A stretch of DNA of 64,000 nucleotides from Tropicimonas marinistellae. GTDB taxonomy: Bacteria > Pseudomonadota > Alphaproteobacteria > Rhodobacterales > Rhodobacteraceae. Both the position numbers and the translations under genes were made by a program. Shown here one piece after another: positions 8,369 through 17,328 of the stretch (positions are counted from its first letter, which is position 1; each line of letters starts with the position of its first letter). Location: contig NZ_LNCI01000007.1 in assembly GCF_001509585.1 (NCBI RefSeq), forward strand, positions 186,001 through 250,000, given 5' to 3'. The notes beneath the pieces are model-generated. The model ran no database searches, was not told where the DNA came from, and worked only from the letters and a program-made list of their open reading frames with translations.

Positions 8369-9387
8369 GCGGCGGCGACCTCGGCTTCGGTCGGGTTGAA
8401 CTTCTCGTAGTGGAAGCTGGCAGGCTCGACCCCGAGCTTGCCGAAATGCGCGCGCACGGCATCGACCATCGGTGGCGGTCCGCAGAGATAGACGTCGCAA
8501 TCGCCTCCCTTCAAGTCCTCGGCGCCCAGATGGTCGGTCACGAAACCCTTGCGCTCATGCGCCTCCTCTTCGGCGGCGAGAATGGTGATCACGGTGACAT
8601 TGCCGATGCGTTCGGCAAGATCCTCTACCCGGTCCAACTCGACCAGATCGGCGGCGCGGGTCACGGCGTAGTAGAGCACGATCGGATGATCGGAGCCCTG
8701 TTCGGCCACCTGTTCCAGCATAGACAGGAAGGGCGCGAGCCCTGTCCCGCCGGCCAGCCAAAGCTGGGCGCGCTCAATCGGGCGCAGGTAGAAAGCGCCC
8801 ATCGGCCCGGTCAGCGTGACCGTATCGCAGGGTTTGGCCCGCTCGGCGAGGTAGGAGCTCATGACCCCGCCCGGCAGGTTGCGGATGAGGAACGTGGCCT
8901 CATCGGAGCCGGGTGCCGAGGAAAACGAATAGGAGCGGTGGACGCCGGTGCCCGGCACGGCGACATTCACGTATTGCCCCGGCAGGAAAGCGATTGGGCG
9001 CGCGAGTTTCACGCGCAGACCGAAAGACGTCTCAGACAGCCGGTCGACACCCTGAACTGCGCCTTCGACGGATTCGGGCGCGGTCTTGCAAACAGACGAT
9101 GAGGCCGGCACCCGCAGCACGCAATCGCTCTCGGGGATCATCTGGCAGGTGAGGACATAGCCCTGTTCGGCCTCCTCGTCGCTCATCGACTCGTCCATGT
9201 AGAACTCCAGCTCGTATTCGCCCTTCTCGGCGAAGCACTTGCAGGTTCCGCAGACACCGTCGCGGCAATCCATCGGCAGGTTGATCTTCTGGCGGAAGGC
9301 GGCATCGGTCACCTTCTCGTCGTCGTCGCACTGGATGACGCGGGTCACGCCATCTTCGAAATTCAGGGCAACATTATAGGTCGTCAT
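8365..9387 (-). CDS. benC: Benzoate 1,2-dioxygenase reductase component
   Basis: This 340-residue electron-transfer protein has a plant-type [2Fe-2S] domain with cysteines 41, 46, 49 and 81 (CRDGVCGTC). An FAD-binding RSYSFSS motif and an NAD-binding GGTGLAPFLSML segment follow. This is the BenC order: ferredoxin, FAD, NAD. It passes electrons from NADH to BenAB. It overlaps benD by four bases and has an AGGGGAGGAG ribosome site. Confidence 0.95.
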   Translation of the reverse strand: MTTYNVALNFEDGVTRVIQCDDDEKVTDAAFRQKINLPMDCRDGVCGTCKCFAEKGEYELEFYMDESMSDEEAEQGYVLTCQMIPESDCVLRVPASSSVCKTAPESVEGAVQGVDRLSETSFGLRVKLARPIAFLPGQYVNVAVPGTGVHRSYSFSSAPGSDEATFLIRNLPGGVMSSYLAERAKPCDTVTLTGPMGAFYLRPIERAQLWLAGGTGLAPFLSMLEQVAEQGSDHPIVLYYAVTRAADLVELDRVEDLAERIGNVTVITILAAEEEAHERKGFVTDHLGAEDLKGGDCDVYLCGPPPMVDAVRAHFGKLGVEPASFHYEKFNPTEAEVAAA

Positions 9388-9458
9388 GGCATGCTCCTCC
9401 CCTGTCCGCGCTCCCGGAAAGGGGGCGCGGCAGATCCTTCATGTCCGGTTGCCCGGGA

Positions 9459-9986
9459 TCAGATGTGATAGACGTCAATCACGTGGTGAATGTGGTCGTT
9501 CTTCAGGACAACTTGCTTCGACGTGATCAGTGGCTTCGGCCCACTGGTGTCGATCGTGTAGAACGACGTGCCCCAGTGCTGGTCGGTCGCGCCGTAGCGA
9601 TAGCTCAGCGTGTGCCAATTGAAGCGCAGCTTGATCTGCGTGCCCTCACGGTTCACCACCTCGATATTCGACAGGTTGTGGTTGGTCCGCGGTTCGGGAA
9701 GCGACGTCGCCGAAGAGCGGTCCGTTTTGATCCGGAAGACCCGGTCCTCGATGCCCTGCCTGTTGGGATAGAACATCAACGACATCTCGTTCTGCGGGTC
9801 TTCGGTCAGCTCGTCATAGTCGTCCCAGGCGGGCATCCAGAACGGGCAGTCTGGGTGATAGAAGGTCAGCCAGGTGTCCCAGTCCCGGTCGTCCAGGGCG
9901 CGGGCCTCGGCATGAAGGAAAGCCTGGATCTCGTCGAAGTCCATCAGGGCGGCGGTCTCGCTGCGTTCTAGCGTGGCAATGCTCAT
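9459..9986 (-). CDS. benB: Benzoate 1,2-dioxygenase small (beta) subunit
   Basis: This 175-residue protein has the NTF2-like fold of ring-hydroxylating dioxygenase beta subunits, seen in DWDTWLTFYHPDCPFWMP and the RTNHNLSNIEV strand. It supports the alpha subunit structurally and carries no metal site. It lies 12 bases after benA. It is slightly longer at the N-terminus than typical BenB; MDFDEIQAF at residue 15 is an alternative start. Confidence 0.93.
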   Translation of the reverse strand: MSIATLERSETAALMDFDEIQAFLHAEARALDDRDWDTWLTFYHPDCPFWMPAWDDYDELTEDPQNEMSLMFYPNRQGIEDRVFRIKTDRSSATSLPEPRTNHNLSNIEVVNREGTQIKLRFNWHTLSYRYGATDQHWGTSFYTIDTSGPKPLITSKQVVLKNDHIHHVIDVYHI

Positions 9987-9998
9987 GTCTTCTCCTCC

Positions 9999-11387
9999 TC
10001 ACTCGGCCGCGGTCCGGGCCTCGGGTGCGGTCGCGCGCTCCCCGGCGATGGCCTGCGCCATGCGCTCGGACCAATTGCTGTGCTGGATGACGAAGAGACC
10101 TTCGTCCTCGGTGCGGGCACCTGACAGAACAGGGTTGATACCCAGTTCGGTCGCATCCGCATCCGGCCCCTTGATCCACTGCGTGGCGCCACGGGTCAGG
10201 TCGTTCCACTGGGCATGTGCCGCACCGGCATAGCCACGCTGCGTCGCCCGGAACTCCTCGGTATCGTCGGGCGTCGCCATGCCGGAGGCGTTGAAAAAAT
10301 CCTCGTATTGGCGGATGCGGCGGGCCCGCGCCTCCTGGCTCTCGCCCTTGGGCGCGATGCAGTAGATGGTGACCTCGGTCTTGTCGACGCTGACGGGCCG
10401 GAACACCCGGATCTGCGAGCTGAACTGGTCCATCAGGAAGACGTTGGGATAGAGGCAGAGATTGCGCAGCACGCCCACCATCCACTCGGCCTTGGTCTTG
10501 CCGTACTTCTCAGTCCACTCCTCCAGTCGCGGATAGCCCGGACGGTTGGTCGGGTCGGCCCATTGCGTCCAAAGCAGGATATGGCCGTTTTCATAGGCAT
10601 GGAAACCACCGCGCTGCTTGGCCCATTTAGAGGCGTCGGTCGCCTTGATATTGTCTTCCTTGCCGTCATCGGTGCGGTGCGCCGTCGTCGCGACGTAGTT
10701 CCAGTGCACGGCGGAAACGTGGTAGCCATCCGCACCATTCTCGGCCTGCAGCTTCCAGTTGCCATCATAGGTGTAGGTCGATGACCCGCGCAGCACTTCC
10801 AGCCCGTCATCGGCCTGATCGACGATCATGTCGATCATCTTGCGCGCCTCGCCGAGATAATCCTCCAGCGGCTGAACATCGGCGCTCAGGGAGCCGAAAA
10901 GGAAGCCGCGATAATTCTCGAACCGCGCGACTTTAGTCACGTCGTGGCTGCCATCCTTGTTGAACTGTTCCGGGTAGCCGGCCCCCTTGGGGTCCTTCAC
11001 CTTCAACAGCTTGCCGGTGTTGGAGAAGGTCCAGCCGTGGAACGGACAGGTGAACGTCTTCTGGTTGCGGCGCTTGAAGCGGCAGAGCTGTGCGCCGCGA
11101 TGCGAACAGGCGTTGACCAGTGCGTGCAGGTCTCCGTCCTTGTCGCGGGTGATGACCACGGGCGTGCGGCCCATGGTCAGCGTGAAGTAATCGCCCGGCT
11201 CGGGGATCTGGCTTTCATGCGCCATGTAGATCCAGTTGCCCTCGAAGATGTGCTTCATCTCGAGCTCGAAGAGTTCCTCGTCGTTGAAGATATCGCGGCG
11301 GCAGCGGAAGACACCGTTTTCCGGGTCGTCCTGGACCGCGCCATCGAGACGGGCCTCGAATGCATCGAGATCGGATTGCGTGAACAT
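9999..11387 (-). CDS. benA: Benzoate 1,2-dioxygenase large (alpha) subunit
   Basis: This 462-residue subunit holds a Rieske [2Fe-2S] site (Cys94, His96, Cys114, His117, within CSHRG and CPFHGW). The mononuclear iron site includes His223 and His228 in [14 protein letters not shown]. It hydroxylates benzoate to the cis-1,2-diol. The ATG at 11387 has a GAGGAGGA ribosome site, so the 17-residue upstream extension is rejected. A toluate- or anthranilate-type substrate cannot be excluded, but the BenABCD-CatB order favours benzoate. Confidence 0.95.
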   Translation of the reverse strand: MFTQSDLDAFEARLDGAVQDDPENGVFRCRRDIFNDEELFELEMKHIFEGNWIYMAHESQIPEPGDYFTLTMGRTPVVITRDKDGDLHALVNACSHRGAQLCRFKRRNQKTFTCPFHGWTFSNTGKLLKVKDPKGAGYPEQFNKDGSHDVTKVARFENYRGFLFGSLSADVQPLEDYLGEARKMIDMIVDQADDGLEVLRGSSTYTYDGNWKLQAENGADGYHVSAVHWNYVATTAHRTDDGKEDNIKATDASKWAKQRGGFHAYENGHILLWTQWADPTNRPGYPRLEEWTEKYGKTKAEWMVGVLRNLCLYPNVFLMDQFSSQIRVFRPVSVDKTEVTIYCIAPKGESQEARARRIRQYEDFFNASGMATPDDTEEFRATQRGYAGAAHAQWNDLTRGATQWIKGPDADATELGINPVLSGARTEDEGLFVIQHSNWSERMAQAIAGERATAPEARTAAE

Positions 11388-11448
11388 CTGTGTCCTCCTC
11401 CTGTCCGCCCGGGCGCCTCGGCGCGTCGGCGGGTTCACGTAGCGCCGG

Positions 11449-12609
11449 CTATCCGCCGACGACTGTCTTCATCGTTCGACCGCCATCGCGGCGGAAGAAT
11501 GCGATCTTGTCGGGGTCGAGCGTCGCGCCGATGCCATTGCCGGCCGGCAGTTCGACGCAGAAATCCCGGTAAGTGATCGGTTCCGCCAGGATCTCGCCGG
11601 TCAGCAGCAGCGGGCCGAAAAGCTCCGTGCCCCAGTGCAGGGTCTCGACGGTCGAGAAGAGTTGCAGCGCGGCGGCAGTGCCCAGCCCGGTCTCCAGCAT
11701 CGTGCCGCCGTAGAGGCCAAGCCCGGCCGCTTGCCCGATGGCGATCACCTCCGAGGCACGCTTCAACCCGCCCGATTGCGCCACCTTGATGGCGAACACG
11801 TCCGCGGCATTGCTGGCGGCGACGGACAGCGCGTCCTCCGGGCCGTTCAGCGATTCATCCGCCATCACGGCAATTTCGTATTGGCTCGTCAGTTCGGCCA
11901 TCGCCCGCTGAAATCGCGCCTGAACTGGCTGCTCGACCAATTCACACCCCGCGTCCTGAAGCCCCTTCAATCCCCAGCGAGCCTCGTCCAGGCTCCAGGC
12001 CTGATTCACGTCGACCCGCACGCGGGCTGCATCGCCAACGGTCTGCTTGATCCGGGCGACATGCGCCACGTCCTCGCGCACCGACTGCTTGCCGATCTTC
12101 AGCTTGAAGACATTGTGGCGGCGGGTTTCGATCATCTCCTGCGCTTCGAGGATATCGGTCTCCGAGTTCCCCGATGCCAGCGTCCAGGCCACCGGCAGCC
12201 GGTCATGCACGGCGCCGCCAAAAAGCTGCGCCACCGGCACACCCAGCCGCTTTCCCAGACCGTCCCAAAGCGCGATTTCCACGGCCGTCTTGGCGATACG
12301 GTTGCCCTTCACCAACTTGTCGACAAGCTGGATCGCGCCGTTCACATCGTCGCCCTCGCGGCCAAGCAAGGCAGGTCCGATATAGGTGTCGATCGCGGAG
12401 CGAATGCTCTCGGGGCTCTCCGCGCCATAGCTAAGGCCACCGATCGTCGTTCCCTCGCCGATCCCGACCGAGCCATCGGAGAACCGGATTTCCACCAGCA
12501 CGGCGGTCTGGGTCCGCATCGTTGCCATGGACAGCACATGTCCGCGGATTGTCGGAATATCGAGGATCGTGGTTTCGATCAGGTCGATGTTCGGCACGTT
12601 TTTCACCAT
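11449..12609 (-). CDS. catB: Muconate cycloisomerase
   Basis: This 386-residue enolase-superfamily enzyme has the muconate lactonising residues: the FKLKIG lysine pair, metal ligands in [13 protein letters not shown] and MADESL, and the AIKVAQSGG lysine. It converts cis,cis-muconate to muconolactone. The ATG at 12609 gives the normal family length; the frame open to 13164 runs antisense into the neighbouring gene and is rejected. It is the first gene of the long minus-strand operon. No catC or catD-type gene is seen nearby except possibly the hydrolase at the left edge. Confidence 0.93.
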   Translation of the reverse strand: MVKNVPNIDLIETTILDIPTIRGHVLSMATMRTQTAVLVEIRFSDGSVGIGEGTTIGGLSYGAESPESIRSAIDTYIGPALLGREGDDVNGAIQLVDKLVKGNRIAKTAVEIALWDGLGKRLGVPVAQLFGGAVHDRLPVAWTLASGNSETDILEAQEMIETRRHNVFKLKIGKQSVREDVAHVARIKQTVGDAARVRVDVNQAWSLDEARWGLKGLQDAGCELVEQPVQARFQRAMAELTSQYEIAVMADESLNGPEDALSVAASNAADVFAIKVAQSGGLKRASEVIAIGQAAGLGLYGGTMLETGLGTAAALQLFSTVETLHWGTELFGPLLLTGEILAEPITYRDFCVELPAGNGIGATLDPDKIAFFRRDGGRTMKTVVGG

Positions 12610-12663
12610 AGCACTACGTTTCGTTGGATGCAGATTGGGGTCGGGCACCGGATTCTGTCGATG

Positions 12664-12687
12664 CTTGGGCAGGTCTTGGGTGATACC
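12664..12687. promoter_or_regulatory. Candidate CatR-type operator upstream of catB
   Basis: The plus strand reads CTTGGGC-A-GGT, ten bases, then ACC, nearly the same layout as upstream of catA (964-986). The shared bases include CTTGGGC, GGT, TT and GATACC. It lies about 55 bases upstream of the catB start. Binding by the LysR protein at 2066 is inferred. Confidence 0.45.
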
Positions 12688-12734
12688 CGCGGCGGCTATC
12701 GCCCGCGCATGGTCCCCGGTGACGACCCGCGCTA

Positions 12735-12755
12735 ACGTGGGCGCCGACCCCACGT
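12735..12755. promoter_or_regulatory. Inverted repeat upstream of MDR gene
   Basis: ACGTGGG and CCCACGT form a perfect 7-bp dyad with a 7-base spacer, ending 16 bases before the MDR start. It could be an operator or a leader hairpin. No regulator can be named. Confidence 0.35.
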
Positions 12756-12771
12756 GTAGGCGAACCAAATC

Positions 12772-13734
12772 ATGAGCAATATGAAAGCCGTCGTGCTGTA
12801 CGATCCGGGCGGAGCGGACGCTTTGAAGGTGGAGCGCCGGCCGGTTCCGGAGATACCGGAGGGCTGGGTGCGGATCCGGGTCCGCGCCTTCGGCCTGAAC
12901 CGGTCCGAGTTGTTCACCCGGCAGGGGCATTCGCCCAGTGTCACGCTTCCGCGCGTCCTCGGGATCGAAGCGGTCGGTGTCGTCGACCAAGCCCCCGGAA
13001 CTGGCTTTGTGCCGGGCGAAAAGGTCGCGACCGTGATGGGAGGGATGGGTCGGCGGTTCGACGGGAGCTATGCCGAATATATCCGCGTGCCTGCCGGGCA
13101 GGTGCGAAGGATCTCCGTGGACCTTCCTTGGGAGCAGCTCGGAGCCTTGCCGGAGATGCTGCAAACGGCCTGGGGATCGTTGTTCTCGGCCCTGCGGCTG
13201 GTGGAAGCGGAGCGACTGCTGATCCGGGGCGGGACCACGTCCGTCGGCATGGCCGCCATCGGGCTTGCGCGTCAGGCTGGTGCCGAGGTCTTTGCCACCA
13301 CGCGCCGGCCGGAACGGGCCAGTTTGTTACGCGACCTCGGCGCCGAACCCGTGATCGATACCGGCGTATTGCGGCACGATGGGCATCGTTTCGACAAGGT
13401 GCTTGAGCTTATCGGAACGACTACGCTTGAGGATTCCCTGGCCGTCACCGCCCCCGGCGGAAGCGTCTGCATGACAGGGATGGTCGGCAATAGCTGGTCC
13501 TTGCCAGACTTCACGCCGATGGAGGCGATCCCGCATTGCGTGTCGCTCACCACCTATTCCGGCGGCGTGGCGGACTTCATGGCGATGCCTTTCGATCGGC
13601 TCCTGGACGACGTGGCTTCGGGCAATGTCAAGGTGCGGATCGGCAAGGTCTTTCGACTCGACCAAATCGTCGAGGCCCATACTTGCATGGAAGCCAACAC
13701 TGCGGGGGGAAAGATCGTCGTTATGGTCGACTGA
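12772..13734 (+). CDS. MDR-family NADPH:quinone reductase-like oxidoreductase
   Basis: This 320-residue protein is a zinc-independent medium-chain dehydrogenase. It has the GroES-like N-terminal part (GLNRSELFTRQG, LPRVLGIEAVGVV) and a Rossmann segment RGGTTSVGMAAIGLARQAG. The structural-zinc cysteines of alcohol dehydrogenases are absent. It is divergent from the catB-ben operon and could act on quinones or enals made during aromatic breakdown; this is context only. Confidence 0.82.
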   Translation: MSNMKAVVLYDPGGADALKVERRPVPEIPEGWVRIRVRAFGLNRSELFTRQGHSPSVTLPRVLGIEAVGVVDQAPGTGFVPGEKVATVMGGMGRRFDGSYAEYIRVPAGQVRRISVDLPWEQLGALPEMLQTAWGSLFSALRLVEAERLLIRGGTTSVGMAAIGLARQAGAEVFATTRRPERASLLRDLGAEPVIDTGVLRHDGHRFDKVLELIGTTTLEDSLAVTAPGGSVCMTGMVGNSWSLPDFTPMEAIPHCVSLTTYSGGVADFMAMPFDRLLDDVASGNVKVRIGKVFRLDQIVEAHTCMEANTAGGKIVVMVD

Positions 13735-13746
13735 CTCGACGAACAA

Positions 13747-13930
13747 TCAGTCGCTGCGGTCCCATGGTGGCGTGCCGGACAGCGCCTTGGCCAGGAAATC
13801 GACAAAGACCCGCAGCTTCATCGGCACGGCACGACCGGCGGGGTAAAGGGCACAAAGCGGCTGATCCGGAGGCGCATGGTCGGGCAGAGGGCCGCCGCCG
13901 CGGCCCGCGATACCGGCGCAGGTGCCTGAT
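13747..13930 (-). pseudogene. LysR-family regulator remnant (C-terminus only)
   Basis: Read on the minus strand from about 13930 to the TGA at 13747, the frame gives a typical LysR C-terminus: LPDHAPPDQPLCALYPAGR, then KLRVFVDFLAKAL and a final PPWDRSD. No start codon, helix-turn-helix or effector core precedes it; upstream sequence goes straight into the nanA 3' end. It is therefore the tail of a lost CrgA-type regulator gene. Confidence 0.7.
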
Positions 13931-13935
13931 CAGCC

Positions 13936-14850
13936 TTAAGGCTTCCCCTGCTCGCTTGACACCCAGGGAGCGATATTCGCCTGATCGAGGAATGCCATCA
14001 GCGGTGCGCAACCTGCGTCTGAGAGGACCCGGAAGGGAGCCCGGCATGGACCGCAGTCGATTCCGAGGTGCTGCAACGAGAGCTTGATTCCCGGCATGAC
14101 TCCAACTTCGAAGAGGCGCTCGACGTAGTCCCGCGCGATCGCCTGCAGTTCCCGCGCCCGGGCCATGTCGCCGGCGTCCACCGCCTGCCCGAGCGCGACA
14201 TAGAGCTTGCCGAAGACGTTATATGTCGAGCCGATGCCACCATTTGCACCGGAGAGGGCGCCGGTCACGTAGGTTTCGTCCGATCCGAAGAAGATCACGC
14301 TCTCCGGGTGCCGACTGCGCAGCTGCGACAGGATCATCAGGTTCATGCTGGAGAACTTGATCCCGGCGACGCCCGGCAGGTTCAGGATGGCGGAGAGCTC
14401 CGCCACCGAGGATTCCCGGCCGACACGTCCCGGGATCTCGTAGACGATCAGCGGCAGGCTCGTCGCGGAGGCGAGTACCTTGTAATAGTGAAAGATCTCG
14501 TCCGACGTGAACCGATAGGCATGCGGCGGCAGGGCAGACAGTGCATCGTACCCGAGGCGCTCCGCATTGCGCGCCAGCCGAATGGATTCGCGCAACGAGG
14601 GCTGGCCGACATGCGCGATCAAGGTGGTGTCGCTTCCCTTGATGGCATCCTTCACGATGCCCTGCTGTTCGTACAGCTCGTCTGGCGTCATCAGCCCTGA
14701 CTCGCCGGTACTTCCGCCGACATAGAGCCCTTTCAGCCCCTGCCCGAGCACGTAGCGGACGATATTTCTCTGCCTCTGTTCGTCCAGCTCCTCGTTATCG
14801 GCAAAACCGGTGAGAAGCGCCGCGTGCATACCGTCAAGAGAGGCAGTCAT
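13936..14850 (-). CDS. nanA: N-acetylneuraminate lyase-like aldolase
   Basis: This 304-residue TIM-barrel aldolase of the DHDPS/NAL family has GGSTGE, the tyrosine in VYEIPGR and the Schiff-base lysine in GVAGIKFSS. The ATG at 14850 (MTASLDGM) gives family length; the 67-residue extension would cover the regulator binding region and is rejected. It should split sialic acid to pyruvate and N-acetylmannosamine. It is divergent from the GntR gene and starts the amino-sugar cluster, with nanE, nanK, nagB and nagA on the other side. Confidence 0.88.
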   Translation of the reverse strand: MTASLDGMHAALLTGFADNEELDEQRQRNIVRYVLGQGLKGLYVGGSTGESGLMTPDELYEQQGIVKDAIKGSDTTLIAHVGQPSLRESIRLARNAERLGYDALSALPPHAYRFTSDEIFHYYKVLASATSLPLIVYEIPGRVGRESSVAELSAILNLPGVAGIKFSSMNLMILSQLRSRHPESVIFFGSDETYVTGALSGANGGIGSTYNVFGKLYVALGQAVDAGDMARARELQAIARDYVERLFEVGVMPGIKLSLQHLGIDCGPCRAPFRVLSDAGCAPLMAFLDQANIAPWVSSEQGKP

Positions 14851-14920
14851 CTGATTTTCCTTCGAAACTGTTGGATCCGCGGCGCTCGTGCAGTGAGGCG
14901 GGACATTGATTCTCGCAATA

Positions 14921-14988
14921 TTTGGTAGCTCATATCTATTATTTGGTAAAGTTATGTTTGACACTAATGCCATTTTGGCTTTACCAAA
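14921..14988. promoter_or_regulatory. Half-site array for the GntR regulator (nanA/nanR intergenic)
   Basis: TTTGGTA occurs at 14921-14927 and again at 14942-14948, exactly 21 bases apart (two helical turns). TACCAAA, its complement, lies at 14982-14988. The last two are part of a perfect 10-bp inverted repeat, TTTGGTAAAG (14942-14951) and CTTTACCAAA (14979-14988). This fits a dimeric or higher FadR-type GntR regulator controlling both divergent units. Binding itself is inferred. Confidence 0.6.
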
Positions 14989-15016
14989 ATTGCGAAAGCA
15001 GCGTTGGAGAGACACG

Positions 15017-15739
15017 GTGATTCTCGGCTCGGCAAGCAAGGGGACCAGCAAGACAAAGGGCGCCGCCCTCGATATCGCGGCGATCTTGCAAGAACGGATT
15101 CAATCCGGTGAGCTTGTACCGGGCGACCCGATGCCGACGGAGCGGGCACTGTGCGAAGAATTCGACACCTCTCGCCCGACGGTTCGTGAAGCACTGCTCC
15201 TGCTACAGGGGCGCGGCTACGTGAGCCTCGAAACGGGCCGCCGGCCGCGCGCGGCACTGCCGACCCTTGATGGCATCCTGACTTCCGCGGCCAGCCACAT
15301 CTCGAATTTGCTCGGGGATGCCGAAAGCGGCGCCCACCTCGAACAGCTTCGCCAGTTCATCGAGGCCGCCGCCGCCCGTATCGCAGCCGCGAACGCGACG
15401 ACGATCCAGCTTCACAAGATCAAGGCAGCGCTTGAGCAAAACGAGTTGGATATCGACAGTGAGGCTTTTCCAACAAGCGACATCGCCTTCCACCGCGCGA
15501 TCGTGTCCGTCGTTGGGAACCCGATCATCCTGAAGTTGCACGACATGTTCGCGAGCACTTTGCTCGCCAACCGCCCGCGCCGGTCTCCGCTAACGGCCAG
15601 CGACCGGATTTCCTACAACGAACACGTAGCGATCTACGAGGCCATAGTCTCGGGAGACGCGATGAAGGCGGCGGAACTCACCGACCAGCACCTGATGCGA
15701 TCCTACCGGTCCAGACTGGCCGGCAGCAGCAAGGAGTAG
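15017..15739 (+). CDS. FadR/NanR-type GntR-family regulator
   Basis: This 240-residue protein has an N-terminal GntR winged helix (ERIQSGELVPGDPMPTERAL, SRPTVREALLLLQGRG) and a C-terminal all-helical FCD domain with metal-site-like residues (SDIAFHRAIV, NEHVAIYEAI). I choose the GTG at 15017, with GGAGAG 6 bases upstream, because the longer frames from 14906 or 14954 would run through the TTTGGTA repeats. It is divergent from nanA and upstream of the TRAP and nan/nag genes, so a NanR-like sialate-responsive repressor is likely. Confidence 0.85.
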   Translation: MILGSASKGTSKTKGAALDIAAILQERIQSGELVPGDPMPTERALCEEFDTSRPTVREALLLLQGRGYVSLETGRRPRAALPTLDGILTSAASHISNLLGDAESGAHLEQLRQFIEAAAARIAAANATTIQLHKIKAALEQNELDIDSEAFPTSDIAFHRAIVSVVGNPIILKLHDMFASTLLANRPRRSPLTASDRISYNEHVAIYEAIVSGDAMKAAELTDQHLMRSYRSRLAGSSKE

Positions 15740-15812
15740 CCGGGGGACAACGGCACGATCAGGCCGCGTTCTCCAAGAAACCGCAAGCCATCAAACCAGC
15801 GAGGAGAAGGAA

Positions 15813-16772
15813 ATGCTGAAGAAGGTTTTGGGAGGAGCACTCGCGAGCGTGGTGCTCGCGGCGGCCGCACAGGCGGAAACCGTTCTGACGTTCGGAACGC
15901 AGGAAAACGAAGCCTCTCCGATGTATCAGGGCATGTTGGCCATGGACGAGGCGCTCAAGGAGATCTCGGGTGGCGAGATGTCCCTCAAGATGTTCCCGTC
16001 CTCCACGCTCGGCGATTTCAAGGCCATGGTAGCGCAGACGCAGGCTGGCGAGCTTGACCTCGTGATGACCGGTTACCCGGACATGAGCTACATCATCCCC
16101 GAACTGAAGCTGATTGGCGCGCCCTATGTCGTTTCCGATTTCGATCACCTCAAGGAGCTGATCGCCGGTGAATTCGGCCAGAAGATGGATGCCGCCTTCA
16201 CCGAGCAGGGCGTGAAGGTTCTTGATGTCTGGTATCTCGGAACCCGGCACACGACCTCCAACAAGCCGATCAACTCCCTGGAGGACATGAAGGGCCTGCG
16301 CTTGCGTACCCCGAACGTGCCCTTCCTGATCGCCTATGCCGAGAATACGGGCGCCTCGCCCGCGCCGGTCGCCTTTGCCGAAGTCTATCTCGCGCTTCAG
16401 ACCAACCAGGTCGATGCCGAAGAAAACCCGCTGCCAACCATCGAAGCGATGAAGTTCTACGAAGTGCAGGATCACATCGCGCTGACCGGCCATTTCGTTG
16501 CCTCCTCGGCGATCCAGGTCGGGACGCAGACCTGGGACAAGCTCTCCGACGAGGAAAAGGGCTGGCTGCAGGAAGCGATCCTGAAGGGCGGCGAAGTCGC
16601 CAACAAGATCGTCATGGACAAGGAAGAGAGCCTGATCGCTGATTTCGAGGCCAAGGGCCTGACGATCACCCGCCCCGATACCGGCCCGTTCCGGGACGCC
16701 ATGCAGCCATACTACGACGAGCTTGAAGCCGAATTCGGCGAAGGCAGCATATCGGCGCTGTTCAAGGAGTAA
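15813..16772 (+). CDS. TRAP transporter substrate-binding protein (DctP/SiaP family)
   Basis: This 319-residue protein starts with a Sec signal peptide ending near AAAQA at residue 21. The mature part has the DctP fold, with GLRLRTPN carrying the conserved carboxylate-binding arginine and a PVAFAEVYLALQTNQVDAEEN segment. Placement with nanA, nanE and nanK suggests sialic acid or a related 2-keto acid as ligand. An AGGAGAAGG ribosome site precedes the ATG. It is followed by a strong stem-loop. Confidence 0.88.
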   Translation: MLKKVLGGALASVVLAAAAQAETVLTFGTQENEASPMYQGMLAMDEALKEISGGEMSLKMFPSSTLGDFKAMVAQTQAGELDLVMTGYPDMSYIIPELKLIGAPYVVSDFDHLKELIAGEFGQKMDAAFTEQGVKVLDVWYLGTRHTTSNKPINSLEDMKGLRLRTPNVPFLIAYAENTGASPAPVAFAEVYLALQTNQVDAEENPLPTIEAMKFYEVQDHIALTGHFVASSAIQVGTQTWDKLSDEEKGWLQEAILKGGEVANKIVMDKEESLIADFEAKGLTITRPDTGPFRDAMQPYYDELEAEFGEGSISALFKE

Positions 16773-16781
16773 GGACTGGCG

Positions 16782-16805
16782 TGGCGCGCCCCTCCCGGCG
16801 CGCCA
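16782..16805 (+). other. Stem-loop between TRAP binding-protein and DctQ genes
   Basis: TGGCGCGCC and GGCGCGCCA form a perfect 9-bp stem with a six-base CCTCCC loop. Only a weak ATTT follows, so read-through into the membrane genes is likely. It may protect the binding-protein mRNA from decay. Confidence 0.6.
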
Positions 16806-16836
16806 CATCAATTTACACAGGGCCCGGAGCAGGTAG

Positions 16837-17328
16837 ATGTCAGGACATGGCAGGTACAGCATCGAGGGATACGCCGCGACGGTGTTGTTCCTCGGTCTGA
16901 TTATCGTGGTTTTGTTGCAGGTTTTCGGCCGCTCCGGGGTATTCCCGGCACAGGTCTGGACCGAGGAGATGGCTCGCTGGATCTGGGTCTGGATGGCCTT
17001 CATCGCCACTGGCGAGGCCGAACGGCGCAACGTTCAACTGCGCATGGGCATCCTCGCCGAAGTCCTGCTCGGGCGTTTCCGATTCATCCTCTTCACGCTG
17101 ATCGACATCGTCTACCTCGCGGTCACCTGCCACCTGCTCTGGATCGGCTACAAGACGGTGATGCGGACCTGGAGCAATGAATCCGTGACGCTGCCCTTCT
17201 CCGACGCCGTGCTCTACGCCTCCTACCCGATCGCCGCGCTGTTCATCATCTGGCGCGTGGCCAACCGCATCCGGTGGCAGGTGATGCACCGCCAGCACTT
17301 TGTGTTTGATCCGGAGGGCGAGCAATGA
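16837..17328 (+). CDS. TRAP transporter small membrane subunit (DctQ)
   Basis: This 163-residue protein has four hydrophobic segments. It carries the DctQ hallmark in VWTEEMARWIWVWMAFIATGEAER (positions about 46-69; key residues EEMAR and WMAF). It overlaps the DctM gene by four bases and forms the small half of the TRAP permease. Confidence 0.9.
   Translation: MSGHGRYSIEGYAATVLFLGLIIVVLLQVFGRSGVFPAQVWTEEMARWIWVWMAFIATGEAERRNVQLRMGILAEVLLGRFRFILFTLIDIVYLAVTCHLLWIGYKTVMRTWSNESVTLPFSDAVLYASYPIAALFIIWRVANRIRWQVMHRQHFVFDPEGEQ

Noticed and set aside
6446-8410. 654-codon plus-strand open frame
   Set aside because: It is antisense to livK and benD, which have clear family motifs.
14906-15016. Longer N-terminus for the GntR regulator
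   Set aside because: It would translate the TTTGGTA operator repeats and has no ribosome site; the GTG at 15017 has GGAGAG.
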